Assembly (NCBI GenBank): GCA_016707485.1
Contig: JADJHN010000002.1
Span: 1,364,001-1,428,000, forward strand
Reading direction: 5' to 3'
Source: Lysobacterales bacterium
GTDB taxonomy: Bacteria > Pseudomonadota > Gammaproteobacteria > Xanthomonadales > Rhodanobacteraceae
DNA length: 64,000 nucleotides
Of this stretch, positions 46,502 to 59,773 are shown one piece after another. Positions within the stretch are counted from its first letter, which is position 1, and every line of letters begins with the position of its first letter. The notes under the pieces are model-generated. The model was given only the letters and a program-made list of their open reading frames with translations, searched no databases and had not been told where the DNA came from. Both the position numbers and the translations under genes were made by a program.

Positions 46502-47788
46502 TCAGGCGCTGTTCAAGGTCGCGAACGCGCTGCGTGCCGCCTGCAGCGTGTCGGCAATGATTTGCTCGTCGTGCGCCATCGACATGAACCCCGCCTCGTA
46601 TGCCGAAGGCGCCAGATAAACTCCACGATCAAGCATGGCCTTGAAAAACCGATTGAAGCGGGCCGTGTCGCAAGCGGTCGCCTGGGCGTAGGTTTCAATC
46701 TTCTCGTCGCTGAAGAACAGGCCGAACATGCCGCCGACGCGGGTCGTGCTGAAGGCAATGCCTGCGCCATCGGCAAGCGCCTGCAGGCCATCGACCAACA
46801 GCTGCGTGCGCCGGCTCAATTCTGCATGGAACCCGGGTGCCTGGATCAGTTCGAGCATGGCCAGACCGGCGGCCATCGCCACCGGATTGCCGCTCAAGGT
46901 CCCGGCCTGGTAGATCGGTCCGGCGGGCGCAATCTGGTTCATGATCTCGCGCTTGCCGCCGTAGGCACCGACCGGCATGCCGCCGCCGATGATCTTGCCG
47001 AGCGTGGTCAGGTCCGGCGTGATTCCGTAATGTGCCTGCGCGCCGCCGAGGGCGACGCGAAATCCGGTCATGACCTCGTCGAAGATCAGCAACGCGCCAT
47101 GCTTTGTGCACAAGTTGCGCAGGTGTTGCAGATAGCCATCCCTCGGCGGAATGCAGTTCATGTTGCCCGGAACCGGTTCGACGATCAGCCCGGCGATGTC
47201 GCTACCGACTTCGTCGAACATTCGTGTGGCGGCGTCGAAATCGTTGAACGGCAGGGTCAGGGTCAGGTCGGCCAGCGCCTTGGGCACGCCGGGCGAGGTG
47301 GGTGTGCCAAAGGTCAGCGCCCCGGATCCGGCCTTGACCAGGAAGGCATCGCCATGGCCGTGGTAGCAGCCTTCGAACTTGACGATGCGCGAGCGTCCGG
47401 TGAAGCCTCGCGCCAGCCGGATCGCCGACATCGTCGCTTCGGTGCCCGAATTGACCATGCGCGAGACTTCGATCGACGGCACCAGCTTGCTGATCGTTTC
47501 GGCCATGGTGATCTCGGCCGGACAGGGCGTTCCAAACGACAAGCCGTGGCCGATCGCACGGGCAACGGACTCGCGCACGGCGGGATGATTGTGGCCGACG
47601 ATCATCGGCCCCCACGAGCCGACAAAATCGATATAGCGCTTGCCTTCGACATCCCATAGATAGGGGCCGTCCGCCCGAGCGGTGAAGAAGGGTTCGCCGC
47701 CGACCGACTTGAACGCACGCACGGGCGAATTGACCCCGCCCGGCATCAGGGTCTGGGCGCGCTGGAACATCTGGTGATTTGAGCTCAT
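46502..47788 (-). CDS. hemL: Glutamate-1-semialdehyde 2,1-aminomutase
   Basis: 428 residues, PLP enzyme making 5-aminolevulinate for heme. VNSGTEATMSAIRLARG is the PLP-phosphate site, FDEVMTGFRV the pyridine-binding aspartate and TTLGKIIGGGMPVGA holds the PLP lysine. Family length is normal from ATG 47788. It starts 16 bases after thiE, forming a thiE-hemL pair common in gammaproteobacteria. A second copy of only the last 40 codons lies at 36935-37060. Confidence 0.96.
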   Translation of the reverse strand: MSSNHQMFQRAQTLMPGGVNSPVRAFKSVGGEPFFTARADGPYLWDVEGKRYIDFVGSWGPMIVGHNHPAVRESVARAIGHGLSFGTPCPAEITMAETISKLVPSIEVSRMVNSGTEATMSAIRLARGFTGRSRIVKFEGCYHGHGDAFLVKAGSGALTFGTPTSPGVPKALADLTLTLPFNDFDAATRMFDEVGSDIAGLIVEPVPGNMNCIPPRDGYLQHLRNLCTKHGALLIFDEVMTGFRVALGGAQAHYGITPDLTTLGKIIGGGMPVGAYGGKREIMNQIAPAGPIYQAGTLSGNPVAMAAGLAMLELIQAPGFHAELSRRTQLLVDGLQALADGAGIAFSTTRVGGMFGLFFSDEKIETYAQATACDTARFNRFFKAMLDRGVYLAPSAYEAGFMSMAHDEQIIADTLQAARSAFATLNSA

Positions 47789-47804
47789 GAAGTTCTCGAT
47801 GGAA

Positions 47805-48413
47805 TCAGGGGAAAAGCTGGCTGAATTTTCGCGCGACCGCTTCGATATCCTCCGCGTCGAACAGTGACGAGATGACGGCCACGCAATCGGCACCGGCATC
47901 GATCAGGGCTGCGGCATTGTCGGGGGTGATCCCGCCAATCGCCACCATCGGTACCCCGAGTGCCTTCGCTGCCCGCAGAATCTCCGGTGATGCCCGCTGC
48001 GCCAGCGGTTTCGTCGAGGACGAATGGAAGGCACCAAAGGCCACGTAATCGGCACCGTGTTTGACCGCGGATCGAGCGCGATCGAGCGAGTCGTAGCAAG
48101 AGACGCCGATGATGGCCTGCTGGCCGAGGCGAATCCGGGCTGAGGCAATATCGGCATCGTCCGCGCCAAGATGCACGCCCGCTGCGCGGCAGGCGCAAGC
48201 CAGTTCGATATCATCATTGATGATCAAGGGAACCGCGTGATCTCGACAGAGTCCTGCTAGCGCGGTTGCTTCGGTCCGGCGCCGTGCCTGGTCGGTGGTC
48301 TTGTCGCGATACTGGATCACGCGGGCACCACCGTTCAGTGCCGCCGCGACCGCTTGTCGCAGGTCGTCGCGCGGACCGTTGGTGACGGCGTAAAGACCGC
48401 GGAGCTTGGGCAT
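47805..48413 (-). CDS. thiE: Thiamine-phosphate synthase
   Basis: 202 residues, TIM-barrel. It couples HMP-PP with thiazole phosphate. Motifs are VIQYRDKTTD, LIINDDIELA, GVHLGADDAD and the phosphate loop VAIGGITPDN. ATG 48413 (MPKLRGLYAVTNG) is the family start. It is divergent from the rubredoxin gene (94 bases) and followed by hemL. Confidence 0.95.
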   Translation of the reverse strand: MPKLRGLYAVTNGPRDDLRQAVAAALNGGARVIQYRDKTTDQARRRTEATALAGLCRDHAVPLIINDDIELACACRAAGVHLGADDADIASARIRLGQQAIIGVSCYDSLDRARSAVKHGADYVAFGAFHSSSTKPLAQRASPEILRAAKALGVPMVAIGGITPDNAAALIDAGADCVAVISSLFDAEDIEAVARKFSQLFP

Positions 48414-48506
48414 GTGTTCGTAGCTTTCGACTTTGCGCGGCATGCGCAAGCTGACACAATGATATGCGCTGCGCTTGCGCGCATCCTCCATTCATACCGA
48501 GTGATC

Positions 48507-48692
48507 ATGACCCAGGCTGATACACCGTTTCGCACGTTCATGTGTGTGGTTTGCGGATTTCTCTACAGCGAAGCCGATGGCTGGCCGGATGATGGCATCG
48601 AGGCGGGCACGCGCTGGGAAGATGTGCCGGAAACCTGGACCTGCCCCGATTGCGGCGTGACCAAGTCCGATTTCGAGATGATCGAGGTCTGA
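48507..48692 (+). CDS. Rubredoxin
   Basis: 61 residues, one-iron electron carrier. The four iron cysteines are in CVVCGFLYSE and CPDCGVTKSDFE, with the typical GWPDDGIEAGTRWEDVP between them. ATG 48507 is the family start. The single-gene unit divergent from thiE-hemL is a common arrangement in this lineage. Confidence 0.96.
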   Translation: MTQADTPFRTFMCVVCGFLYSEADGWPDDGIEAGTRWEDVPETWTCPDCGVTKSDFEMIEV

Positions 48693-49183
48693 TTCAAGCG
48701 TTCCGCTGCACCGCTATGCCTGCGTTCCGCCACATGTTTCCCGGCTTTCGACATGCCCGATCATCGGCATTGCCGCCACCGCTGTTTGACTGGTGCCCGG
48801 TCAACAAGCGCCAACTTGGCGAAGGCGGAAGTGATGCGAGTTTTCGTACCGGCTGAAGATGCTCTTTCCGGCAACGGCATTCCCTTGCTGGTGCCTTATC
48901 GCTGCGGACTTGCCTGTGCGCACGAGCTGCGCGGATTCGATGAGCGGAACCAGCACGCCCTATCGCTTGAACATCCTCCTGAATCGAATGCGCCGAAGAT
49001 GAAGGAATCGTGATCCGGCGTCAGTCGAAACAAGGGTTTGCGGGCTTGCCGTAGCGGGCGTGCCGATTTCCATGTCGAAACCCCTTCCGTTCTCCCGCTG
49101 CTGCGGTTAGGATGCGCGCCCCGCGAACGCAGGCAAGAGTGAAGTGCGGTGTTTTGGGGGGAGGCAGTCGGATCCGCGGGATG
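48693..49183 (+). other. Region between rubredoxin and the rRNA promoter, one doubtful small gene
   Basis: The only open frame with gene-like properties is the 59-codon frame at 48834-49013, listed separately. The rest is non-coding and becomes AT-rich toward the rRNA promoter. Confidence 0.5.
48834..49013 (+). CDS. Possible small protein, 59 residues
   Basis: ATG 48834 follows GGCGGAAG at a usable distance and the frame ends at TGA 49011-49013. The product begins MRVFVPAEDALSGNGIPLLV, contains YRCGLACAHELRGFDE, and is unlike the Arg/Ser-rich shadow translations found elsewhere in this window. No family is recognised. It could be a genuine small cytoplasmic protein or chance. Confidence 0.4.
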   Translation: MRVFVPAEDALSGNGIPLLVPYRCGLACAHELRGFDERNQHALSLEHPPESNAPKMKES

Positions 49184-49234
49184 GCGAAAATAGTTTTCGC
49201 GGGGTGTTGACGGTCAAGAATTTGGTTGTATGAT
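49184..49234 (+). promoter_or_regulatory. rRNA operon promoter with palindromic AT-rich upstream element
   Basis: TTGACG (49207-49212) and TATGAT (49229-49234) are spaced by 16 bases and followed by a GC-rich discriminator. Seven bases upstream of the -35 lies the palindrome GCGAAAATAGTTTTCGC (49184-49200), in the position of an UP element. Transcription would start near 49241, about 230 bases before the 16S 5' end. Confidence 0.7.
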
Positions 49235-49471
49235 GTGCGGCTCGCTGGCGACGAAAGGTTGCCGGTTGTCGGGATGCAGATTCCGGCGTCGCGAATGATC
49301 TTTGACAGTGTGCGCAGGTATCTTGTGTGGGCGCCTTGCGGTGGATGGAAGTCCAAAGCACTACGAGCGTCCAAGCAAGAATCAAGCAAAAGCTATAAGC
49401 CATAGTTTGAAGATGCTTGGGTTAAACGTTCAGGAACAAACCTAGGGGGCAACCCCGACGGTTAGAAGGTT

Positions 49472-51009
<1,538 letters not shown>

Positions 51010-51136
51010 AGTAAACGGCTTCGCCGTCGTAAGGCGTCCACACAAGTTACCTGCATTCAGAGTTCCGGCCGGTCGCGAGACGGGCGCGGAAGCGTCGTGT
51101 TTTGGTGCGCTGGAGATTTGGCGCAGACAAACGCTT

Positions 51137-51212
51137 GGGGCTTTAGCTCAGCTGGGAGAGCACCTGCTTTGCAAGCAGGGGGTCGTCGGTTCGATCCCGA
51201 CAAGCTCCACCA
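51137..51212 (+). tRNA. tRNA-Ala (anticodon TGC)
   Basis: Complete 76-base cloverleaf: acceptor GGGGCTT...AAGCTCC plus encoded ACCA; anticodon TGC at 51170-51172 in the loop CTTTGCAAG; T-loop GGTTCGATCCC. Located in the 16S-23S spacer as usual. Confidence 0.97.
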
Positions 51213-51233
51213 TCTGTCTCAATCCTTGTTTTT

Positions 51234-51253
51234 GGGTCTGTAGCTCAGGTGGT
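51234..51253 (+). repeat. Duplicated 5' end of tRNA-Ile, non-functional
   Basis: The first 20 bases of the tRNA-Ile gene (acceptor and D-arm start) appear here, 107 bases before the intact gene, with two further matching bases in front. The sequence after it does not continue as tRNA, so it is a broken copy. The inserted part contains a small hairpin (GCTGCC CTCC GGCAGC). Confidence 0.9.
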
Positions 51254-51340
51254 CGCGAGCTGCCCTCCGGCAGCACGCGGGGGAGGCAGGAGCCGACCGG
51301 CGAATGCGTCATGGATGACTCGAAGCGGCATCTACCCGTT

Positions 51341-51417
<77 letters not shown>

Positions 51418-51604
51418 CTCTGAATGTATCTGCGTACACACTTTTAAGAACGACCTGGCGTTGAGGCCTGTGTCGTGATCTTTGAAAACTTGGGACGTAA
51501 TAAGCGTTTTGGCTCGAACGAGTCGAACGTGTCGTTGAGGCAAGTAGGCGAAGTAATTGAGATGAGTTGTTGCTGTATGGCTCCGAGGTGACTTGGAGTT
51601 ATAT

Positions 51605-54487
<2,883 letters not shown>

Positions 54488-54602
54488 ATAACTCCAAGTT
54501 GCTTCGCAATGCCTCAGCACACTGAAACTCTCGAGCCAAAACGACTTATTACGTCCCAAGACCATACGCGAGACTGGCGCACCCGTGCGCTGTCTCCACC
54601 GC

Positions 54603-54721
54603 TTGCTCAGCGAACATAGCGCTGTGGACCCACCCGATCCCATCCCGAACTCGGAAGTGAAACGCAGCTGCGCCGATGGTAGTGTGGCTCAAGCCATGCA
54701 AGAGTAGGTCACCGCTGAGCG
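54603..54721 (+). rRNA. rrf: 5S ribosomal RNA
   Basis: Core CCCGAACTCGGAAGTGAAAC and GATGGTAGTGTGG are typical. The terminal helix pairs GCTCAGCG (54605-54612) with CGCTGAGC (54713-54720). About 119 bases. Confidence 0.95.
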
Positions 54722-54730
54722 CTTTACCCC

Positions 54731-54763
54731 AAGCCCTGCCCGAGAAATCGGGCGGGGCTTTTT
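54731..54763 (+). terminator. Rho-independent terminator of the rRNA operon
   Basis: GCCCTGCCCGA pairs with TCGGGCGGGGC across a GAAA loop and is followed by TTTTT. It lies directly after 5S. An exact second copy occurs at 54865-54897. Confidence 0.95.
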
Positions 54764-54840
54764 ATTGGCTGGAAGCCAGGCAAGCGCGCGATAGGCGGCG
54801 CAGGATTCGTGGGCGGTCCGGGCGTTGCTGCTTCGGTGTT

Positions 54841-54897
54841 GGTCACCGCTGAGCGCTTTACCCCAAGCCCTGCCCGAGAAATCGGGCGGGGCTTTTT
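54841..54897 (+). repeat. 57-bp duplicate of the 5S 3' end and terminator
   Basis: Identical to 54707-54763 base for base, 134 bases downstream. It contains the last 15 bases of 5S, the spacer and the whole terminator. It is likely the trace of a tandem 5S gene that was lost, leaving a double terminator. Confidence 0.93.
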
Positions 54898-55011
54898 GCT
54901 GTTCCCGCGTTGATGCTTCCTGCCAGCAAGCGGCAACGTCTGCACCGTCGAAGATTTCCGGCCAGCCAGTCAGAGTCCATGAGACCTGGCGTCAACTGGT
55001 AGCATCACGCC

Positions 55012-56826
55012 ATGGCTGAAACTCCTTTGCAGATACTCAATTCGGTATTCGGCTATGCCGCGTTCCGCGGTGATCAACAGGCCATCATCGAGCACGTCAC
55101 GAGCGGGTCCGATGCACTCGTCTTGATGCCCACCGGTGGCGGCAAATCGCTCTGCTACCAGATACCGGCCTTGATCCGCACGGGTACTGCGATCGTCGTG
55201 TCGCCGCTGATTGCCTTGATGCAGGATCAGGTGGAGTCCCTGCATCAGCTGGGTATCGGGGCCGCCTTTCTCAATTCCAGCCTGGATGCGGTTGCCCAGC
55301 GCAATGTCGAACAGCGGCTGCGTGCCGGTGCATTCAAGCTGCTCTATGTCGCTCCAGAGCGTTTGTTGACCGGACGCTTTCTCGACCTGCTCGAACAGGT
55401 CGAGGTGAGTCTGTTCGCGATCGACGAGGCGCATTGCGTTTCGCAATGGGGGCATGACTTTCGCCCGGAGTACCGGCAACTGACGGTATTGCACGAACGC
55501 TATCCGCAAGTGCCGCGCATTGCGCTCACGGCGACGGCAGATGCACCGACGCGACAGGAGATCATCGAACGTCTGGGTCTGCAGGCGGCGCGCAGCTTCG
55601 TTGCCAGTTTCGATCGGCCGAACATCCGCTACACCGTCGTCGAGAAGGATAATCCGCGCCGGCAACTCAAGGACTTTCTGGCCCGTCATCGCGATGAATC
55701 AGGCATTGTCTATTGCCTTTCGCGGGCCAAGGTCGATGCGACTGCTGCCGCCCTGGCCGACGATGGATTCTGTGCCTTGCCGTATCACGCGGGCATGAGC
55801 GCGGATGGTCGCGCGAAAAACCAGCGGCGTTTCCTCAGCGAGGACGCCATCATCATGGTCGCAACGATTGCGTTTGGCATGGGCATCGACAAGCCGGACG
55901 TGCGCTTTGTGGCCCACCTCGATCTGCCGAAGAGTCTCGAAGGCTATTACCAGGAAACCGGGCGTGCCGGTCGCGACGGCCTTCCGTCCGAGGCCTGGAT
56001 GACCTACGGCCTCGCCGACGTCGTCACCTTGTCGCAATTCATCGCGAAATCCGATGCCGCGGAGGAGCGCAAGCGGGTCGAGCGCAGCAAGCTCGATGCA
56101 TTGATCGGCTACGCCGAAAGCATTGGCTGCCGACGCCCCCTGCTGTTGAGCTACTTCGGCGAGACGCCTGCCGGCCCGTGCGGAAATTGCGACAACTGCC
56201 TCGATCCACCACAAACCTGGGATGCGACGGTGGCTGCACAAAAGGCACTTTCCTGCGTTTACCGAACCGGTCAGCGTTTCGGCACCCGGCATCTGATCGA
56301 TGTCTTGCGGGGCATTGATGGTGAAAAAGTGTCCAAATTCGATCACGATCGACTGAGCACGTTCGGCATTGGTGCCGAGTTTGATGATCGACAATGGAGT
56401 GCGATCTTCCGCCAGCTTGTAGCGGGAGGCTTTCTGGCACCGGATGATGAAGGATTTGGAACCCTGCGCCTGGTTGACGCCAGTCGTCGGGTCCTGCGCG
56501 GCGAAGTCGAGGTGCGCATGCGCCACGTCGCCGACAAGATCGAGCGCAGGACGAAGAAGAAAACCCTGCGCAGCGAACGCAAGACCCAGGCGCTGGAAAT
56601 CGCACCTCATGAATCGCGCCTGTGGGAATCCCTGCGCAATACACGCGCCCGATTGGCCAAGGCGCAGGGTGTTCCAGCCTATCGCATTTTTGCCGATGCC
56701 ACCCTGTTGCAGATGCTGCGCGAGCAACCGCAGTCATTGTCCGAACTGGCCATGATCAGCGGCGTCGGCGAGATGAAGCTGGCTCGATATGGTGAGGAAT
56801 TCCTTGGTGTCTTGACCGCCTTCTGA
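55012..56826 (+). CDS. recQ: ATP-dependent DNA helicase RecQ
   Basis: 604 residues, 3'-5' helicase for recombination and fork repair. Walker A MPTGGGKSLCYQ, DEAHCVSQWGHDFRPEYRQL (motif II and the aromatic-rich loop), motif VI QETGRAGRDG, zinc cysteines ending CGNCDNCLDP, a winged-helix part and a C-terminal HRDC domain (about 525-600). Full length. It is a single gene following the rRNA terminators. Confidence 0.97.
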   Translation: MAETPLQILNSVFGYAAFRGDQQAIIEHVTSGSDALVLMPTGGGKSLCYQIPALIRTGTAIVVSPLIALMQDQVESLHQLGIGAAFLNSSLDAVAQRNVEQRLRAGAFKLLYVAPERLLTGRFLDLLEQVEVSLFAIDEAHCVSQWGHDFRPEYRQLTVLHERYPQVPRIALTATADAPTRQEIIERLGLQAARSFVASFDRPNIRYTVVEKDNPRRQLKDFLARHRDESGIVYCLSRAKVDATAAALADDGFCALPYHAGMSADGRAKNQRRFLSEDAIIMVATIAFGMGIDKPDVRFVAHLDLPKSLEGYYQETGRAGRDGLPSEAWMTYGLADVVTLSQFIAKSDAAEERKRVERSKLDALIGYAESIGCRRPLLLSYFGETPAGPCGNCDNCLDPPQTWDATVAAQKALSCVYRTGQRFGTRHLIDVLRGIDGEKVSKFDHDRLSTFGIGAEFDDRQWSAIFRQLVAGGFLAPDDEGFGTLRLVDASRRVLRGEVEVRMRHVADKIERRTKKKTLRSERKTQALEIAPHESRLWESLRNTRARLAKAQGVPAYRIFADATLLQMLREQPQSLSELAMISGVGEMKLARYGEEFLGVLTAF

Positions 56827-56919
56827 CGGGCCGGGTCGAAGGAACTTGAAGGTGAATGGCAAGCTCGGAAGCGCGTGCATGCCGCTATACTCCGGCCTCG
56901 CCCGAATCCAGGAAGACGC

Positions 56920-58512
56920 ATGCCGTCCGAGTCGGTCATCGTGTATGCCGAGCAGCCAGAGGAATTCCTCGGTCATCCCAAGGGCCTTTACATCTGTTTC
57001 TTCACCGAGATGTGGGAGCGCTTTTCATTCTATGGAATGAAGGCCTTGCTGCTGCTGTACCTGATCAAATACCACCTGTTCACGGACGATTTCGGCTACA
57101 ACCTGATCGGTGCCTATGGCGGCCTGGTTTATGCAATGCCGGTCATTGGCGGGCTGATCGCGGATCGCTGGCTCGGCATGCGCAAGGCGGTCGTGTTCGG
57201 CGGCATCCTGCTCGTGCTCGGCCATCTCGGCATGGCCATGGAAGGTAACCAGGCGACGCTTGTCGATGGTGTGGTCACGCGCGATGAAGGTGCCCTGCAG
57301 GTGTTCTATTTTTCGCTGGCGCTGATCATCATGGGCGTCGGCTTTCTCAAGCCGAACATCTCGACCATCGTCGGCAAGCTCTATGCGGAAAACGATCCGC
57401 GCCGTGATTCGGGTTTCAGCATCTTCTATGCCGGCATCAACATCGGCGCCACCGTGTCGGCCTTGCTCTGCGGCTGGCTCGGCGAAACCTGGGGCTGGGG
57501 TTGGGGATTCGGTGCCGCCGGCATCGGCATGATCGCAGGCCTGGCCAATTTCCTGTACGGCCAGAAGCACTTGCTGGGACACGCCGAGCCGCGCGAACCG
57601 GGGAAACTGCGCCAGCGCCTGCTCGGGCCGCTGACGCGCGAGCACCTGATCTATCTCGGTGCACTCGCCGGCTTGTTCGTGATCTGGATCCTGATCCAGG
57701 CGCATTCGTTGATTCTCGTGCTGATTCCCGGTTTCTTCGAGCCGACACCCGTCGTCCTGTCGATGCATCTGATCTCGATCTGCCTGTTTGGCGGCATCCT
57801 CTGGTTCATGTTCAAGCATTGCAGCAAGGTGGAGCGCGAGCAGATGTTCGCCGTGCTCGCCTTCATCGGCTTTTGCCTGGTCTTCTTCACCCTGTACGAA
57901 CAAACCTACGGCTCGTGGGTGTTGTTTTCGGATCGTGCGATGAATCATCAGGCGCTGGGTATCGAATGGACGGCCAGCCAACTGACCTTTCTCGGCGCCT
58001 TCTTCATCCTCGTGCTGGCGCCGATCTTTGCCTGGGCCTGGCCGTGGCTGGAGCAGCGCGGCTGGAACCCGAGCAAACCGGCGAAATCGGCGTATGGATT
58101 GATACTCGCCGGCCTCTCGTTCCTCGTGCTGGCATGGAGCGCGCGCAATCCGCAGGCGAACGGCCTGACCAACATCTGGTGGTTCGTGCTCGCCTATTTC
58201 GTCCTCGAAGTGGGCGAGATGATGCTGTCGCCGATCGGCCTTTCGGCGGTCACCCAGTTGTCGGTGCCACGTGTCGTCGGCCTGATGATGGGAGGCTGGT
58301 TCCTCGGCACCTCGTATTCGGAAATCCTCGCGGCCGAACTCGGCAAGTTGTCCTCGATCGAGATTCCCGAAGGTGCGGTGTTGAATGTCGCCGAAGCCTT
58401 GTCGAAGTACGACGCACTGTTTGTCTTCTCGGCAAAGATCGGCATCGGCAGCGGCATCCTGGTGCTGCTGCTGACGCCTTTTTTCAAGCGCCTGATGCAT
58501 GGGGTTCGTTGA
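56920..58512 (+). CDS. POT/PTR2-family proton-coupled peptide transporter
   Basis: 530 residues, about 14 membrane helices, major facilitator fold. MWERFSFYGMKALLLLYL holds the ExxER-related FYG family signature, PVIGGLIADRWLG the loop 2-3 motif and FSIFYAGINIGATVSALLCG the second PTR2 signature. It imports di- and tripeptides with protons. ATG 56920 is preceded by CAGGAAG; an earlier in-frame ATG (56875) is rejected. It is convergent with the porin-like gene. Confidence 0.93.
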   Translation: MPSESVIVYAEQPEEFLGHPKGLYICFFTEMWERFSFYGMKALLLLYLIKYHLFTDDFGYNLIGAYGGLVYAMPVIGGLIADRWLGMRKAVVFGGILLVLGHLGMAMEGNQATLVDGVVTRDEGALQVFYFSLALIIMGVGFLKPNISTIVGKLYAENDPRRDSGFSIFYAGINIGATVSALLCGWLGETWGWGWGFGAAGIGMIAGLANFLYGQKHLLGHAEPREPGKLRQRLLGPLTREHLIYLGALAGLFVIWILIQAHSLILVLIPGFFEPTPVVLSMHLISICLFGGILWFMFKHCSKVEREQMFAVLAFIGFCLVFFTLYEQTYGSWVLFSDRAMNHQALGIEWTASQLTFLGAFFILVLAPIFAWAWPWLEQRGWNPSKPAKSAYGLILAGLSFLVLAWSARNPQANGLTNIWWFVLAYFVLEVGEMMLSPIGLSAVTQLSVPRVVGLMMGGWFLGTSYSEILAAELGKLSSIEIPEGAVLNVAEALSKYDALFVFSAKIGIGSGILVLLLTPFFKRLMHGVR

Positions 58513-58606
58513 GCCGGCGCGCGACAGCGACTACCACGGCCGGCTGACGCCATCATGCGCTGCGGGCGCGCATGACGGGTCGGCGTGACGGTCGTCCCAT
58601 ACCCGC

Positions 58607-59731
58607 TCACCAGTCGGCGGCGAGATCCAGCAACAGGCGATGCGTGGGTTCATCGAGTCCGTCGCGCAATTCGCGGAATGCCGAGAGGCGCAGGTTCCAG
58701 GTGCGGTCGATGCCGTAGGCGATCCAGGCGAGCTGGCCGTGCATGTTGCTGTGAAACCACCAGTCGTCCGAACTGAAGGCGGCGAGGACGGCCTCCCGCT
58801 GGATGCGTTCGATCGCCACGCCGAATTGCACGCCACCAGGTTGCCGGTGATCGCCCGCGCTGAGGCTCAGGCGGGCACCGTCCCTGGCGAAATCGGCCCC
58901 GAGATTGCGCACCAGGTCCAGCTGCAGGTCGATCGGCCAATTGCCCACCTCGGTGTGGGCGGCCAGTTGCAGGTCAAGCAGGCGGTAGTCGCTGACAAAG
59001 GTGCCGTTGGCCAGCGCGTTGGTGCGCCCAAGTCCCTGATGGGCCAGCGCGCCGAGGTCGGAGAAACCGAGCCACGACAGGGTTGCGCTGGCCCGCGTCG
59101 GCGCGCCATCACGCCAGCGCCATGCGACCTGTGCGGCAGCGATGCGCGAGTTGTCGCCGTACAAATGCTGGCCGGCAAAGTAGCCGGTCAGCAGATGCAG
59201 GCGATCGATTTCGCCGATTGCAAACGCGTGTGCGTAGGCGATGCCCGCCGGGCGCAGATCCGGGTCCCAGAGCATGGGCGAGAGATCCAGCGGCAGCGGT
59301 GCCTTGCCGAACTGCAAGATGGCCATTTCGCTGGCGTGCCAGCGCAGCAGGACCTGATCGATGCCGATCCCGTCACTGCGCTCGTTGTCGTTGTTGCGCC
59401 GGTTGTCGCGATTGTCGTCGCTGCCCTGGGCAATGCGTGCGGTCGTGGTGAAATCCCAGCTTGTTCCGAGCAGCCCGCTGAGGCCGAAGCGCAAACGTCC
59501 ACGCGTGCGATCAAGGTTTTCGCGGTTGTTGGGCAGCCCCGAAACATGATCCTGGTTCAGCCACAGATCGGCGATGAAGCGCGTGTCCGACGCAGCCTCA
59601 TCCTGATCCTGGGAGAGCAGCAACGCATCATCACCGGGCGGTTGCGCGACACAGGTGCTGGCGATGAAGGCGAACACGATCAGGACGAATCCGGTTGCCT
59701 CGTGCGCCAGTTGCCGATGTGCAGTCTTCAT
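58607..59731 (-). CDS. Outer-membrane porin-like protein
   Basis: 374 residues with a signal peptide cut near CVA (residue 29). The mature part has many alternating amphipathic strands (RFIADLWLNQDHVSG, RGRLRFGLSGLL, LQFGKAPLPLDLSPMLWDP) and ends in W, all typical of a 14-18-strand barrel. No TonB box or plug. It is the third gene of an apparent operon after a cupredoxin-like protein and a sensor kinase, 42 bases after the kinase stop. The solute is unknown. Confidence 0.78.
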   Translation of the reverse strand: MKTAHRQLAHEATGFVLIVFAFIASTCVAQPPGDDALLLSQDQDEAASDTRFIADLWLNQDHVSGLPNNRENLDRTRGRLRFGLSGLLGTSWDFTTTARIAQGSDDNRDNRRNNDNERSDGIGIDQVLLRWHASEMAILQFGKAPLPLDLSPMLWDPDLRPAGIAYAHAFAIGEIDRLHLLTGYFAGQHLYGDNSRIAAAQVAWRWRDGAPTRASATLSWLGFSDLGALAHQGLGRTNALANGTFVSDYRLLDLQLAAHTEVGNWPIDLQLDLVRNLGADFARDGARLSLSAGDHRQPGGVQFGVAIERIQREAVLAAFSSDDWWFHSNMHGQLAWIAYGIDRTWNLRLSAFRELRDGLDEPTHRLLLDLAADW

Positions 59732-59773
59732 GCTGTTGCCCCCGGGGTTTGCAAAGCGTTGCCGATGTCAGGT

